Part shown: piece after piece, positions 12,066 to 22,232 of the stretch
Layout: the number at the start of each line of letters is the position of its first letter
How positions within the stretch are numbered: the first letter of the stretch is position 1
Source: Sapria himalayana
Taxonomy: Eukaryota; Streptophyta; Magnoliopsida; Malpighiales; Rafflesiaceae
Length of the DNA: 64,000 bases
Reading direction: 5' to 3'
NCBI GenBank assembly: GCA_029783825.1
Contig: JAREIK010003411.1
Location: 735,203 to 799,202 of the forward strand
Program-made: the position numbers and the translations under genes
Notes under the pieces: model-generated
What the model saw: the letters and a program-made list of their open reading frames with translations, nothing else
What the model was told of the DNA's origin: nothing
Database searches by the model: none

Positions 12066-12360
12066 TAGAGTTTTAGCCTATTATAGGTATATAAAAGGCT
12101 TGGCTGGTCCTCCTGGTGCTTGGAAGAGCATGCTAGCTTCTGAAGTTGTGAGACACACAAATAAATTCTAGTCCCACACAGACACAGCCTCATTTTCTAA
12201 TTTGAAGCTTTCAGACATTGTCACGGTCCTTCCTATGGATGGGTTCCATCTTTACCAATCTCTACTGGATCAAATGGAGGCTAAGTTTCTATTATCTTTA
12301 TGCATTCTGAAACATTTTATTTTTGCCTTCTCTCTCTCTCTCTCTATCTCTCTATCTCTC
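12066..12360 (+). pseudogene. kinase-exon copy 2
   Basis: It encodes a GLAGPPGAWKSMLASEVVR-like Walker A segment in which the glycine before lysine is tryptophan. An in-frame stop follows NKF, and then the PMDGFHLYQSLLDQMEA-type segment. It shares frame and layout with the neighbouring copies and has no downstream catalytic exons. Confidence 0.6.
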
Positions 12361-12487
12361 TCTAAACATCATTGCTAGTCATCTTTTAGATACTTGTTAA
12401 AGTTGTATGACTATTAACTCAAATTTGTGTTTGTTCATGTCTATCATTACTATTTTTATATGTCTGTGTGTACCTGAATATTTTGGG

Positions 12488-12744
12488 TAGAGTTTTAGCC
12501 TATTCTAAGTATATTAAAGGCTTGGCTGGTCCTCCTAGTGTTGGGAAGAGCACGTTAGCTTCTGAAGTTGTGAGATGCATAAATAAATTCTAGTTTCACG
12601 TAGATCCAACCTCATTTTATGATTCGAAGCCTTCAGACATTGCCACAGTCCTTCCTATGGATGGGTTCGATCTTTACTGATCTCTACTAGATCAAATAGA
12701 GGTTGAGCTTCTATTATCTTCATGCATTCTGAAACATTTTATTT

Positions 12745-12775
<31 letters not shown>

Positions 12776-12780
12776 TTCTA
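12488..12780 (+). pseudogene. kinase-exon copy 3
   Basis: Walker A-like GPPSVGKSTLASEVVR is followed by an in-frame stop shortly after, then a degraded PMDGF segment. The exon end reads GAG followed by GTTGAG, a possible splice donor. The lysine of the P-loop is kept, but the frame is broken. Confidence 0.6.
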
Positions 12781-12895
12781 AACATCAATGCTAGCCATCT
12801 TTTAGATATTTGTTGAAGTTGTATGACTATCAACTCATATTCTTGTTTGTTCATATCTATAATTACTATTTTTATATATCTGTGAATATGTTTGT

Positions 12896-13201
12896 GTGTA
12901 CCCAAATATTTTGGGTAGAGTTTTAGCTTATTATATGTATATAAAAGTCTTGGTTGGTCCTCCTGGTGCTAGGAAGAGCACGTTAGCTTCTGAATTTGTG
13001 AGACACATGAATAAATTTTGGTCCCACATAGACACAACCTCATTTTCTGATTTGAAGCCTTCAGACATTGCCATGGTCCTTCCTATGGATGGGTTCCATC
13101 TTTACCATTCTCTTCTGAATCAAATGGAGGCTGAGTTTTTATTATCTTCATGCATTCTAAAACATTTTATATTTGCCTTCTCTCTCTCTCACTCCCTCTA
13201 A
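12896..13201 (+). pseudogene. kinase-exon copy 4, longest open frame
   Basis: An open frame of about 101 codons has YIKVLVGPPGARKSTLASEF at its Walker A region and SDIAMVLPMDGFHLYHSL beyond it. Both parts are characteristic of the plant uridine kinase-like/PRK family, whose members phosphorylate small metabolites using ATP. The last P-loop glycine is arginine (GARKST). The frame then runs into CT-rich intron-like DNA (the FAFSLSHSL tail) instead of the downstream catalytic exons. It covers perhaps a quarter of such a protein. It is a captured exon that stayed open by chance, and any peptide made would be a truncated P-loop fragment. Confidence 0.65.
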
Positions 13202-13567
13202 ACATCATTACTGTCCATCTTTTAGATATTTGTTAAAGTTTTTGTGGTCATCAATCTAGTTAAGTTGAAAAAGACCTCAGCAATAATATGTGCTCTCTTT
13301 ATTAGCTATTTTATAACAAATATTTTTTATTAAATTATCAATATCACTTCAATTTATATTAAATATATTGAAACAATATGTTTTCAGGTTTATTCTTGAT
13401 ACTCTTATTTCGTGCAGATCTGCATTTTCGCTAATCATATCTATGTCTGCTTTTTTTCATTCATCGGTGGAATTAAACCATTGAATTGTTAATTTCCATA
13501 AAAATTGCTAATGAAATTCAATTAAATGTGTTCATTTTGCTTGTTCTCTTTCTCTTGCATTTTCATA

Positions 13568-15099
13568 GTTTCATGGATGACGATAGGCTGAACATGAGGA
13601 ACTAGGGCTATTATGAGTCATCTTTCAAGGGGCATCTTGGTCTGCAACTGATATCTAGCATGGGAGACCATGTCACTAAGCCTTTCTTACTAGGATGTGA
13701 TCTTAACAACTTTATCGTTAATGCCAACAATCAATTCCATCTCCGCGAATGCATTGTCTCCAACACTAATCCAGGACTGCATTACATGTGAGATGGCTGG
13801 ATAAACTAAAGAGATATGTTTTTGAACATGTTACCTCCAATTGCTTCTTATCCTATTCTCATAGAAAATACTAGAGCTCAACCATTGTAGATTCTACACC
13901 CACATGATTCTTAGCAAGATGAAAGGATTTCTAAGATCGATCAACCAAGCCCTGACGAACACGGTAGCCAATCCAAGAGAAAGCAAAGTTGGGATCTGCC
14001 AAGAAAATCTAAACCAAAGAAATCGAGAAAACCAAAGGATCCAAACTCCATTCCTGTTCCACGTTTGAATGCTCCAAAGAAATGCTTGAATATGGTCATC
14101 ATTGGCATTGACATGGATATCTCTGGCAATCCCTATACTAGTCTGTACTTGCACATCTAAGAAGCATGGATATGTCATACTATAGCGTGTACCCATGTCT
14201 GACACATGGACATGTGGATACAGTACATACATGTGTCAGATACATGTCAGATACATCACATGGCATATTATTGACCAATCTGAGTCCAATACGCCATGTG
14301 GCATATTGGATGAACGCGAAATGTAATTATATTTAAATTAAAATGAGGGGGGAAGGGGTGTCGAAGCAGTAAATGAGGGGGGAGGGTGTCGAAGCAGTAA
14401 ATGGGGGGGGGGGGGGGTGTCGAAGATAATATTAAATTAAAATTTATATTTAAATATAATTATTTATTAAAAATTATAATTAATATACAATAGTAATAAA
14501 CAAAAAATTTACATGAAATTATGTAACTGGAGTAGTGGGGTGGGGGGGTTTAAATGCATGATTATAATTTTTAAATATGCAATATGTAAGTATAATTGTT
14601 TTTTAAAGATAATATTTATATATATATTTTTTATTTTATTATCTTGTGTCAGCCATATCCGTATCCTAGTTTTTTGAAATTTGTCATGCCCCCATATCCT
14701 ATCATGTTGTATCCCCATGTCCGTATCCATGTACGTGCTTCTTAGTTACACATGCAAGTCTTAGTAGTGCCATCAATGGGGTTGTGGTGGGTGGCAATCC
14801 ACATGCTGCACAACTAGCATATCGATGTATCCACTGCCGATGAGCATGAAAAGAAGAGGAGTGAGAATAGCTGGGAGAAAGATGAGTCAAGGTGTCTTGC
14901 TATATGAAGTTTGCAAATTTTGTAGCCATTTGCTTTTTTTTTCTATTTGGATGACAAAACATCTAATTTTCGAAGTTTTGTTCCTCTGTTTTTCTTTGAA
15001 TGTGTATTTTTTTCTGGAGTGCATTTTATTTTTTCTGAATGTGCATTTTGTTTCCCGCCATGGATGTGTACGATGATGAACTATTCTATTGTTACGTTG
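13568..15099 (+). pseudogene. captured BBR/BPC (GAGA-binding) transcription factor gene
   Basis: BBR/BPC proteins bind GA-rich plant promoter DNA through a conserved C-terminal domain. After a TTTCATAG splice-acceptor-like site, ATG at 13573 opens a frame with MDDDRLNMRN, then stop in place of Trp, then GYYESSFKGHLGLQL. Next come N-terminal segments with several stops and a Lys/Pro-rich linker (SKPKKSRKPKDPN near 14000). GIDMDISGNP near 14105 is followed by a one-base frame shift. An inserted element (14157-14745) interrupts the gene. The diagnostic domain resumes at about 14754: CHQWGCGGWQSTCCTT, MYPLPMSMKRRGVRIAGRKM. The stretch after SQGV is diverged, and the end (HFVSRHG...TI..LR near 15050-15096) resembles the family's RHGTNKFVTIR terminus. 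Many stops are explained by single G-to-A or C-to-T changes. Non-functional. Confidence 0.8.
14157..14745. mobile_element. hAT-like non-autonomous element inside the BPC fragment
   Basis: Ends are CTAAGAAGCATGGATATG (left) and, inverted, TATCCATGTACGTGCTTCTTAG (right, interrupted by four bases relative to the left). The flanking octamers TTGCACAT (14149-14156) and TTACACAT (14746-14753) form an 8-bp target duplication with one G/A difference, which fits the hAT superfamily. The interior has GACACATG/CATGTGTC and ATGTGGCATATTG motifs and a G run at 14403-14417. No coding content. Confidence 0.7.
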
Positions 15100-15395
15100 A
15101 TGCATATAGCGAAGTGATGGTGCTTGCTTCGAACCAAGGGAGGAACCATAAGGCAGCATAAGCTACACATGGAAAGGAGAAGAAATGTTCTAAGAAAGCC
15201 ACACGGAAGCATGGTGTTGCGGGGGGTGGCGGGGCAGAGCAACTCCCTTATAGGCCTTGGGATTGGAAGAGAGTTCTGGTTGCGGGGAGGTAGGGTGCGA
15301 ACTTTGATGTGCCTAGCCAGGCTTGTGGCTTGTCTTCCAGGTTTTTCTCTAAGAGGTTTTAGAGATATTTTCTTAAATTTAAATAATCTTTGCAT
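15100..15395 (+). pseudogene. unidentified captured coding-like fragment
   Basis: This block has much higher GC than its surroundings. In one frame it reads PYRPWDWKRVLVAGR, a stop, then GANFDVPSQACGLSSRFF, preceded by a Lys-rich stretch (KEKKCSKKATRKHG) and a stop. Composition and amino-acid texture look like an old exon, but I do not recognise the family. Open frames in other frames over the same DNA are taken as shadows. It sits directly after the BPC fragment. Confidence 0.4.
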
Positions 15396-15544
15396 TTATT
15401 ATTTATGTTTGTTAGTGAAGTTTTATGCCATCTTTGTCAAGTATAAATGTGATAATACTAATTTGTTGCAGTAACTTGAAATTAAATGGCAAAAGATATA
15501 ATATAAATAATATGTAATCACATAGCCTCAAATTGTCCATCGGT

Positions 15545-15655
15545 CAGATATATATGTACGTATATACTATAGTACTATATGTAACTAGTGAAATGCTAGT
15601 ATGTATGTACATAATTACTGTAGTATATATGTATATATATATTGAAGTATTATAT
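15545..15655. repeat. minisatellite remnant, right arm
   Basis: A few GTATATACTATAGTACTATATG-type units in inverse orientation to the 1955-2666 array and at the matching place in the arm. Confidence 0.65.
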
Positions 15656-15659
15656 ATTT

Positions 15660-15950
15660 ATCAAAACATAACTTTATTTATTTATTTATTTTGATTTTAT
15701 TGACTGGTTCAATGTTTGTGCATATATGGTACCGCAATGTTCCTCATACAAAGCTTGTAGAAGTGAAGAGATTTTTCACTAGACATGATGCAGCGCGATT
15801 AGGACAACTTTGTTACAACAGAAAGATGGTGACCAGAGGAGCTGTCAGAGAGAAAGTAATGTCAATTTCATCGATAGATTATAATTTATGCACTATCGGT
15901 AGATACATTGATGAAGAAGATGTAATACAATTTTGTTATGTTTTTGTTTT
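15660..15950. repeat. conserved arm block, inverted copy of 1680-1935
   Basis: Contains the inverse of the CAGTCAATCAAATCAAAAT, GACATGATGCA, AAAGATGGTGACCAGAGGAG and GGTAGATACATTGATGAAGA landmarks. An 89-codon open frame (15691-15960) spans it. The left-arm counterpart is not open across the same region, so coding is not supported. Confidence 0.65.
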
Positions 15951-16114
15951 AACTATGTAAAATATTGTCTCATAATAATTTATTAACTACTTTTATTTTT
16001 TGTTTATTATAGATTATCATTTATACTTTATGTTTTTATTTAATTTAATATAAAAACATAAAAATATGTAAATAATATTTTGGTAAAAAAATAAAATAGC
16101 AAAAATAGTTTGGA

Positions 16115-16394
16115 ATGAAAATATCTAGGGATTTTTTCCTCGCTTATTTACCAAGGAAATTTTTTAAAGCTCTAAATTACAATCAAAGTTAGCAAGAAAA
16201 CAAATAAATTTAACTAGGAAATTTTTCATTGTTAAAAATATTTTGCTAAGGAATTTTTCCCTCATTAAATTTTTGTGACAAGCACTTTAGCTTGGGAAAG
16301 GTTCCGTCATTAAGCCTTTGTTGTTATATTTTAGCGACGAAAAATTCCAATTTAACTAGGGAGTTTTCCGTAGCTATTTGGGATTTTCTCCTGG
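16115..16394. repeat. subterminal repeat array, right arm
   Basis: Degenerate CTAGGGATTTTTTCC, TTAGCGACGAAAAATTCC and TAACTAGGGAGTTTTCC motifs end in GTAGCTATTTGGGATTTTCT. This is the inverse of the left terminus with its last bases eroded (CTCCTGG in place of TCTTGTAGT). Confidence 0.6.
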
Positions 16395-16419
16395 CTATTT
16401 GTGTTCTACTTAGTCTTTT

Positions 16420-16613
16420 CTTTTCTTCCTGATTTTCATCTTCATCTTCAATATTTCTTCTTTCACTTCTTCCTTTTCTACTAGTTTTTCTTCCTCTTTA
16501 TATTTTTGTTTTTTTTCATTTGTTATTCTATCTTTTCTTTGACATTTTTTTTATTTTCTCCCTCTTGTATTTATTTTACTACTTCTTGATGTTTATTTCT
16601 ACTTTATCATCAA

Positions 16614-16680
<67 letters not shown>

Positions 16681-17036
16681 TTCTTATTCTTATTCTAATA
16701 TTTTTTCATCTTATTCTTCTTTTTTATCTAGATGTTTGGGTTATTGTTGTTGTTGTTGTTGTTCTTTTTTTTTCTCTTCATCATCATCATCTTATTCTTC
16801 ATCTTCATCATTATCTTATTCTTCTTTTCCTTATTATTATTATTATTCTTATTCTTTTTGTTCATTTTCAATTTCATTTTCTTCAGCTTATTATTTTTCT
16901 TTATTTTTTGTTCCTCTTCATGTTTTTCCACATTATCATAATCATCATCATTTTCTTCTTTCCTAATTACTTCTTCATCAACTTCTTCCTCCTATTCTTT
17001 ATCTTCTTTTTACTCTTACTTTCTCTCTTCCCCATC

Positions 17037-17071
<35 letters not shown>

Positions 17072-17119
17072 TTTCTTCTTCTTCTTCTCTTCTACTACTA
17101 GTACTACTACTACTACTAC

Positions 17120-17151
<32 letters not shown>

Positions 17152-17335
17152 CTTCTTCTTCTTCTCTTCTACTACTAGTACTACTACTATTACTTCTTCT
17201 TCTTCTTCTTCTTTGTCTTCTTTTTCTTTTTCTTCTTCCTCTTCTTTTGCTGCTGCTCCTACTTCTTATTATTATTCTTCTTCTTCTTCTTCTACTACTA
17301 CTACTACTACTTTTTTTAATCTTGCATAAGTAAAA
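16420..17335. repeat. compound trinucleotide microsatellite (TTC/TCA/TTA/TAC)
   Basis: Long runs of ATC, ATT, TTC, TAC and TTG triplets on a pyrimidine-rich strand. Open frames of Ser/Tyr/Leu/Phe or Asn/Lys/Met homopolymers in all frames are artefacts of the 3-bp period. Confidence 0.95.
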
Positions 17336-17559
17336 TCAAAAATATTTATGATTTGGGTCTTTTTAAGAACTTAAAATCTTAAACTCGGAATTACCCTAAT
17401 TAAAAAAAAATGAGAATATCTAGAGTTTAGGTTTATAGGTTATATTCATAACATTTCATTAACAATAACATTTATGCATATTATTTATTCTTAAACATGT
17501 CATATGTAAAATTGTGTTTATTCATAGAAATGTCAATCATAAAAATGTTGGAAGTAAAT

Positions 17560-18800
17560 TGTTTGTTGGGTCTGCTTGGTTTTGGGAATACCAATATATT
17601 ACTTTTGTCGTCTGGTTTTCTTTTTACTTTCTTTGGTATATGTATTTGGTTTTATTTTAATTTTTTATATTAGAGTGGAAGCTCTCATTTAGAGTGCGTG
17701 TTTCAAAAAAGAGTAAAACATTTTTTTTCTTGCTTATAATAACCAATGAAACATGGATACAAAATTTACAAAACTCACATTTTATTGAAAGAAAAGGATA
17801 AGGGCTCGTGTGCTATGCAAAAAAAAAAAAAAAAACAAGGTGACTATTCCTAAAAATGGGAATCTTTTCAGAAATAAGAATCATTCCTATTTTAGTTTTT
17901 TGTTTTTATGGATTGTAATGAGAATTTATCTCGTGTATAATGACTATGATGTGTGCGTCAGCATAGCATGAAAGAGGTAATAATTCAAATATCATGTAAT
18001 TGTGCTGTGTGCATGACTATGTGTGAAAACATGAAAAGTTTCAATTTTCACATGAACCCAACCATATGTGTGTGTGTGTGTGAGTGAAAATGTGTACCAT
18101 TTTTGCATGAAAAATGGTTGTGCCTATGCGTGAATAGTATTTTGTCTCTTATACTTCTATTTATTAGAGTTGCTAAATTAGTGCAGAATTTGTATTAAGT
18201 TCTTATGAGATTTTTTTGGTGTTTATGCATAATTCATGTGGTGCTAAGAATAAGATTGTTCATGTTGTTATGTGTTGTGCTCATGTTATGGTCAATTGTG
18301 CTTGGGCTGATACCATGTTGTGCTTGTGTTGTGACAATAGTACTTGACATTTTTCCAGAATTTTAGATCCAGAATTGAAACACAATTCTAAAAGTATTTT
18401 CAATTATATTTACATACATTTGATTTGTTACATTTGTATAATTTGGAAAATAAAATATATTTAATTATGTAAATATATTGTCGATTTTGATGATAAAATA
18501 TTTACTATGATTGTGTGAAAATTATAGTGATTTATTTTATATTTATATATTCAGGAAAATAATATAACCCTAAAAATATATATTTCGACAGTTTGAAATA
18601 TACTTATTTTTGTAGGTTTGATAAAAAATTTTGAAATCTTGAAACCTATTTTTTCACTTTGAATTTTGGGTAAATTTTCTAACTAAAATTTAAAGAATTT
18701 TAAAAGGACTCAAAAATGAAAAATTAATCTAATTGCTGGACCAAAAATTTTCTTCGAGACTATTCTTGGTTTTCAGGTTATATATCGGTCAGTGCCAACA
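17560..18800 (+). repeat. copia 5' LTR
   Basis: Shares with 20652-21680 a GAGTGCGTGTTTCAAAAAA block, a GGGCTC block before an A-run, and the TTATCTCGTGTATAATGACT and TTGTGCTTGTGTTGT landmarks, in order. TG...CA boundaries. Confidence 0.8.
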
Positions 18801-18802
18801 AG

Positions 18803-18815
18803 TGGTCTTCATTAG
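18803..18815 (+). promoter_or_regulatory. degenerate primer-binding site
   Basis: TGGTCTTCATTAG just after the 5' LTR resembles the tRNA-Met-complementary TGGTATCAGAGC with several changes. The position supports the call more than the sequence does. Confidence 0.45.
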
Positions 18816-18879
18816 TCCCAATAATTTTCTTGGTATGATTAGATTAGAACCTTCCGACTATTTAACCTAGAAAATAAAA

Positions 18880-20095
18880 ATGATGAATCTTTTAATGATG
18901 AGTGATTTGCTTGAACCAACTATTGGTGATCTAAGTTGGAAGATATGGATGAGGCCAAGTGGAAGAAATTACATTATAAGGTCTCTACCATGATAAGACA
19001 ATGAGTTGGAAAGATAGTTTTCACCCACATCTAAGCTATCATAAGAGTTGATGAGATGTGGAAAAAAGTTAGAATTATTGTATGAAAAAAATACATTGAG
19101 AAACAAAATCATGATTATCTAATACTTGATTTAGATGCAATATCAAGATGGATCTAGTTTAGATGCTCACAGAAGTGTTTTTTAAGCATTGATCATTAAA
19201 CTAGTATTTATGAAAATATTACAAGATGAGGAGGTTCAGACATCCATGCTCCTTAGCTTGCTTCTAAAGAGTTGAAAAATACTCATAATCTCTTTAAGTA
19301 CCTCGACTCCTAATAATATCCTTACCATGAATATCATCTTTGAAAGTCTAGTAAGTGAGGTTGCAAAATGGAGGGGAAAAGGACTTCTCTAGATATTCTC
19401 GTGTCAATAACAATGAGAGGAAAAGTAGAATGAGTTCAAAACCCACACCCAGGGAAGAAAATGATAGTTTTTTTCAATATGAAATCCATAATAAAAGGTT
19501 ACTATTATAATCAATCAAAGCACTTTAAGAGAGACTGTCCCAAGTAGAGGAAACACCAAGATGAGCATAGAAAAAAGAGAGCTAGAAGGGTGCATAGTAC
19601 ATTTTCCATAGAAGATGACATTGTCTTTTTAAGTAATGTTGAACTCTATGACAATGTTAATTGTGAAAGTGACTGAATAGAAGATTTGGCTACAACCTTA
19701 TATGTCACACTAAGCCTAGATTGGTTTGACATTTTTGTCTAAGGACTATGAATTAGTCAAGATGGACAATAGAAAAAAAAAGAATATTGGACATCGGTGA
19801 TGCATATTTCTTAAAAATGTTCTACACATCCTAGAGGTTTGAATGAACCTGATATCCATAATAGTGTTAGATAGTAGGAGTCAAGTGCAAAAATTTTGTG
19901 AAACTCAATGGAATTTGTCTAAAGGATCATTGATTATAGTGAGGGATAGAAAAGTGCATTCCATCTATATTACCCAAGCTATGGCTAGCTCAAATAGATT
20001 AAATATTTGGTGGGAAATTACAAGTATTGATTCTGAGCTACAAATGCCTAACCTGAGTATGTTGGTGTGGATAATACATTTTCTGTAGGAAATTA
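18880..20095 (+). pseudogene. decayed copia Gag and gag-pre-integrase
   Basis: The frame is broken by many stops and shifts. Recognisable parts are DMDEAKWKKLHYK-like Gag sequence near 18950 and a zinc-knuckle remnant (KHFKRDCPK, about 19515-19545) whose first cysteines are lost. The gag-pre-integrase segment (about 19795-20080) has LKNVLHILE, MNLISI, LSKGSLIIVRDRK and YITQAMA. An 81-codon open frame (19843-20088) covers the last part. Gag forms the retrotransposon particle and the zinc knuckle binds RNA; this copy could do neither. Confidence 0.75.
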
Positions 20096-20640
20096 ATCGA
20101 CACTTACTATTTGAATGTCACATAATGAAGATAAGATAGTTAGTATGACAAGTGAAAGTGGTATTACTATTATACTTCGTTCGTGGAGATTGAGGATGGT
20201 CAATCTAGATTCCTTAGGTGGGTGTTAAAAGAAAAGCAAGAATCTTGTAGGAATCTTTAATGATATGAATTTTACTTGAACTACTACCTAGGATCAAATT
20301 GATCAAAGGGGAGCTACTCCTAGGTTGGAAATAAAAAAATATTTTGTTTTACGTCAGCTACTCCAAAGAATCAAACTAATCAAAAGAAAACTTATGAGTT
20401 GGAAGTAAAAGATAAAGTTTTCACTTCAATCACACTATGGGAACACACTGATCAAGAGTGAACTTATGGGATAGAAGTAAAAGATGAAACCTTTACTATA
20501 ACTACTCTCACATATCTATTTAATGAAAGAGATGTTGATGTCTTGAATAGAAAAGTAGTTTTGTTGTTTACCACATTTTTTGTGACTTGCATTCACTAAA
20601 TCCAGACCATAAACTTGTCTCGGACTACCCAAATATGGCA

Positions 20641-20651
20641 GAGAGGAAGAT
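20641..20651 (+). promoter_or_regulatory. polypurine tract of copia element
   Basis: GAGAGGAAGAT lies directly before the 3' LTR, as expected for the plus-strand primer. Confidence 0.7.
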
Positions 20652-21680
20652 TGTTTGGTCTACCTAGTTTTTTGCAGACCAATATTATTTTTTGTTGTGT
20701 AGTTTTGTTTTTTGTTTGTTTAGTTTATATTTTTGGTATTTTTTTAAATGAGAGTTGGCCCTCTAATTTAAAGTGCGTGTTTCAAAAAAATTAAAACAAT
20801 TCATATTTCTTACTTATAAAAATTGATGAAATATAGATATGAAAAATACAAAACTCATGATATAACAAAAGAAAAGGAGGAGGGCTCACACAACATACAA
20901 AAAAAAATATAGTGATTATTCTTGAATATGGGAATCTTCCCAAAAATAGGAATCATTCCCATTTTAGATTTATGTTTTCGTGGAATGTAATAGAAATTTA
21001 TCTCATGTATAATGACTATGGTGTCTACATGAACAAAGCATGACACAAAATATCATGTGCGTGTCCGTGAAAGTAAAAATGCGAAGCGTTTGTGTGTGAA
21101 AAATGGTTGCGACTATGCATGAGTAGTTTTTACTATTCTTTTTTTTTTTTGTGTTTGAGGGTTACTTGACTCGTGCAGAGTTTATGTTAATTTCTTACAA
21201 GGTTTATGTGGTGAAAAGATTGTTTGTGCAATTGTGTGTTGTGGTCATGTCATGTTCATGTTATGCTCAGGCTAAGATCATGTTGTGCTCGTGTTGTACT
21301 CTTATTGTAACAATGGTGCTCAATATCCTTCAAGAACTCTAGATTTAGAATTGAAACATAAATCTAAAGGTATTTTAAATTACATTTACATTCATTCGAT
21401 TTGTGTTATTTTGAGGTTGGAACATTTTTAATTATGTTTTAATTATATAAATATTTTGTCAATTTTTGGGATAGAATATTTTCTATTATTGTGTAAAAAT
21501 TGTGGTGATTTATTTTTGTATACAATCAAGTAGAATCATATAAGGATATATATACATACTTACGTAAGTTTGATAGAAATTTTTCAAAGTTCAAAATGTA
21601 TTTTTTCACTGTATATTGTAGTGATTTGCTTCAAGACTACATTTATTTTTTTTTGAAGTGCATCGTGGTTGATCCCAACA
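20652..21680 (+). repeat. copia 3' LTR
   Basis: Direct repeat of 17560-18800, ending GATCCCAACA. It lacks part of the segment matching about 18540-18720. Confidence 0.8.
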
Positions 21681-21957
21681 CTATTTGCATGACAAACAAC
21701 TTCATATAAAACTTGTACAACTCATGGACATGCACTTGATGATTATGCTCTTCAATTGTGTTAGCTCAAAATTTTGTTTTATTGAGTTTTTTTTTTTTTT
21801 GCTAATAAATAGCTTTGAGGTGAATACATGATGACAAAAAAGAGGGAATCAATGCAAGAGCATCACAAAGCACAAGATAAGATCATGATGGCCCTAAAAT
21901 CAATAGAAATCATGTAGGCTTCTCCCACAAAAACTAGCTTCCATCACGACGTATATA

Positions 21958-22086
21958 TCCTTCAGCTTCTTCTTCTTCTTCAGCTTCTTCTTCTTCTTCT
22001 TCAGCTTCTTCTTCTTCTTCTTCTTCTTCTTCTTCTTCAGCTTCTTCTTCTTCTTCAGCTTCATCATCATCATCATCATCTTATTC

Positions 22087-22118
<32 letters not shown>

Positions 22119-22192
22119 TATCATCATCATCATCATCATCTTCTTCTTCTTCTTCTTCTTCTTCTTCTCCTTCTCCTTCTCCTTCTCCTTCT

Positions 22193-22232
<40 letters not shown>

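Larger units (their letters stand above)
11745..13240 (+). repeat. tandem array of a kinase-exon unit (about 425 bp)
   Basis: The landmark TAGAGTTTTAGC recurs at 12066, 12488 and 12916, a spacing of 422-428 bp. A first partial unit (11745-12065) lacks the Walker A part. Each unit contains the P-loop exon, the MDGFHLYR-type segment, a (CT)n tract and intron-like DNA ending in TGTGTACCCGAATATTTTGGG. The left arm carries only one equivalent copy (2685-3205), so the amplification is specific to this arm. Confidence 0.8.
1060..16394. mobile_element. composite CACTA-like element with long inverted arms and captured gene pieces
   Basis: The left end reads AACTACAAGAAAA and is followed by repeats of the type TAGCTAGGGA/TCCCTAGCTA. 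The right end near 16394 is eroded, but its reverse complement aligns well with the left end: the segment around AAATCCCAAATAGCTA is shared. Further in, the arms match in inverted order: 1680-1935 with 15660-15950, the 48-bp-type minisatellite (1955-2666 with 15545-15655), and kinase-derived DNA (2685-3205 with 11745-13440). The interior holds GH3, kinase and BPC gene fragments. No transposase is visible, so it would be non-autonomous, in the manner of Pack-TYPE elements. It may be two nested relatives, because another right-type terminus lies at 10256-10268. No convincing 3-bp target duplication was found for either pairing of ends. Confidence 0.6.
17560..21680 (+). mobile_element. internally deleted Ty1/copia LTR retrotransposon
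   Basis: Two direct repeats begin TGTTTG and end CCAACA: 17560-18800 and 20652-21680. The right copy is about 200 bp shorter. Internal DNA of about 1.85 kb encodes only decayed Gag and the gag-pre-integrase segment. Integrase, RT and RNase H are absent, so it was non-autonomous or lost them. The flanking pentamers TAAAT and CTATT do not match, so no target duplication is preserved. Confidence 0.8.

Noticed and set aside
11960..12193. 77-codon minus-strand frame
   Set aside because: Antisense shadow of the kinase tandem array.
13894..14232. 112-codon minus-strand frame
   Set aside because: Opposite strand of the BPC linker and the hAT-like insert; the plus strand carries the family motifs.
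14825..15474. Overlapping frames of 83-116 codons on both strands
   Set aside because: Partly the BPC C-terminal domain in its real frame, the rest shadows of the unidentified captured fragment. None has a family signature of its own.
15691..15960. 89-codon plus-strand frame in the right arm
   Set aside because: The inverted left-arm copy is not open over the same DNA, so coding is not supported.
16520..17333. Long frames rich in Ser, Tyr, Leu or Asn/Lys
   Set aside because: Artefacts of trinucleotide repeats; homopolymer residues change with frame and no start context or domain is present.
21900..22139. Minus-strand Met/Lys-rich frame
   Set aside because: Product of a (TCA/TTC)n array.
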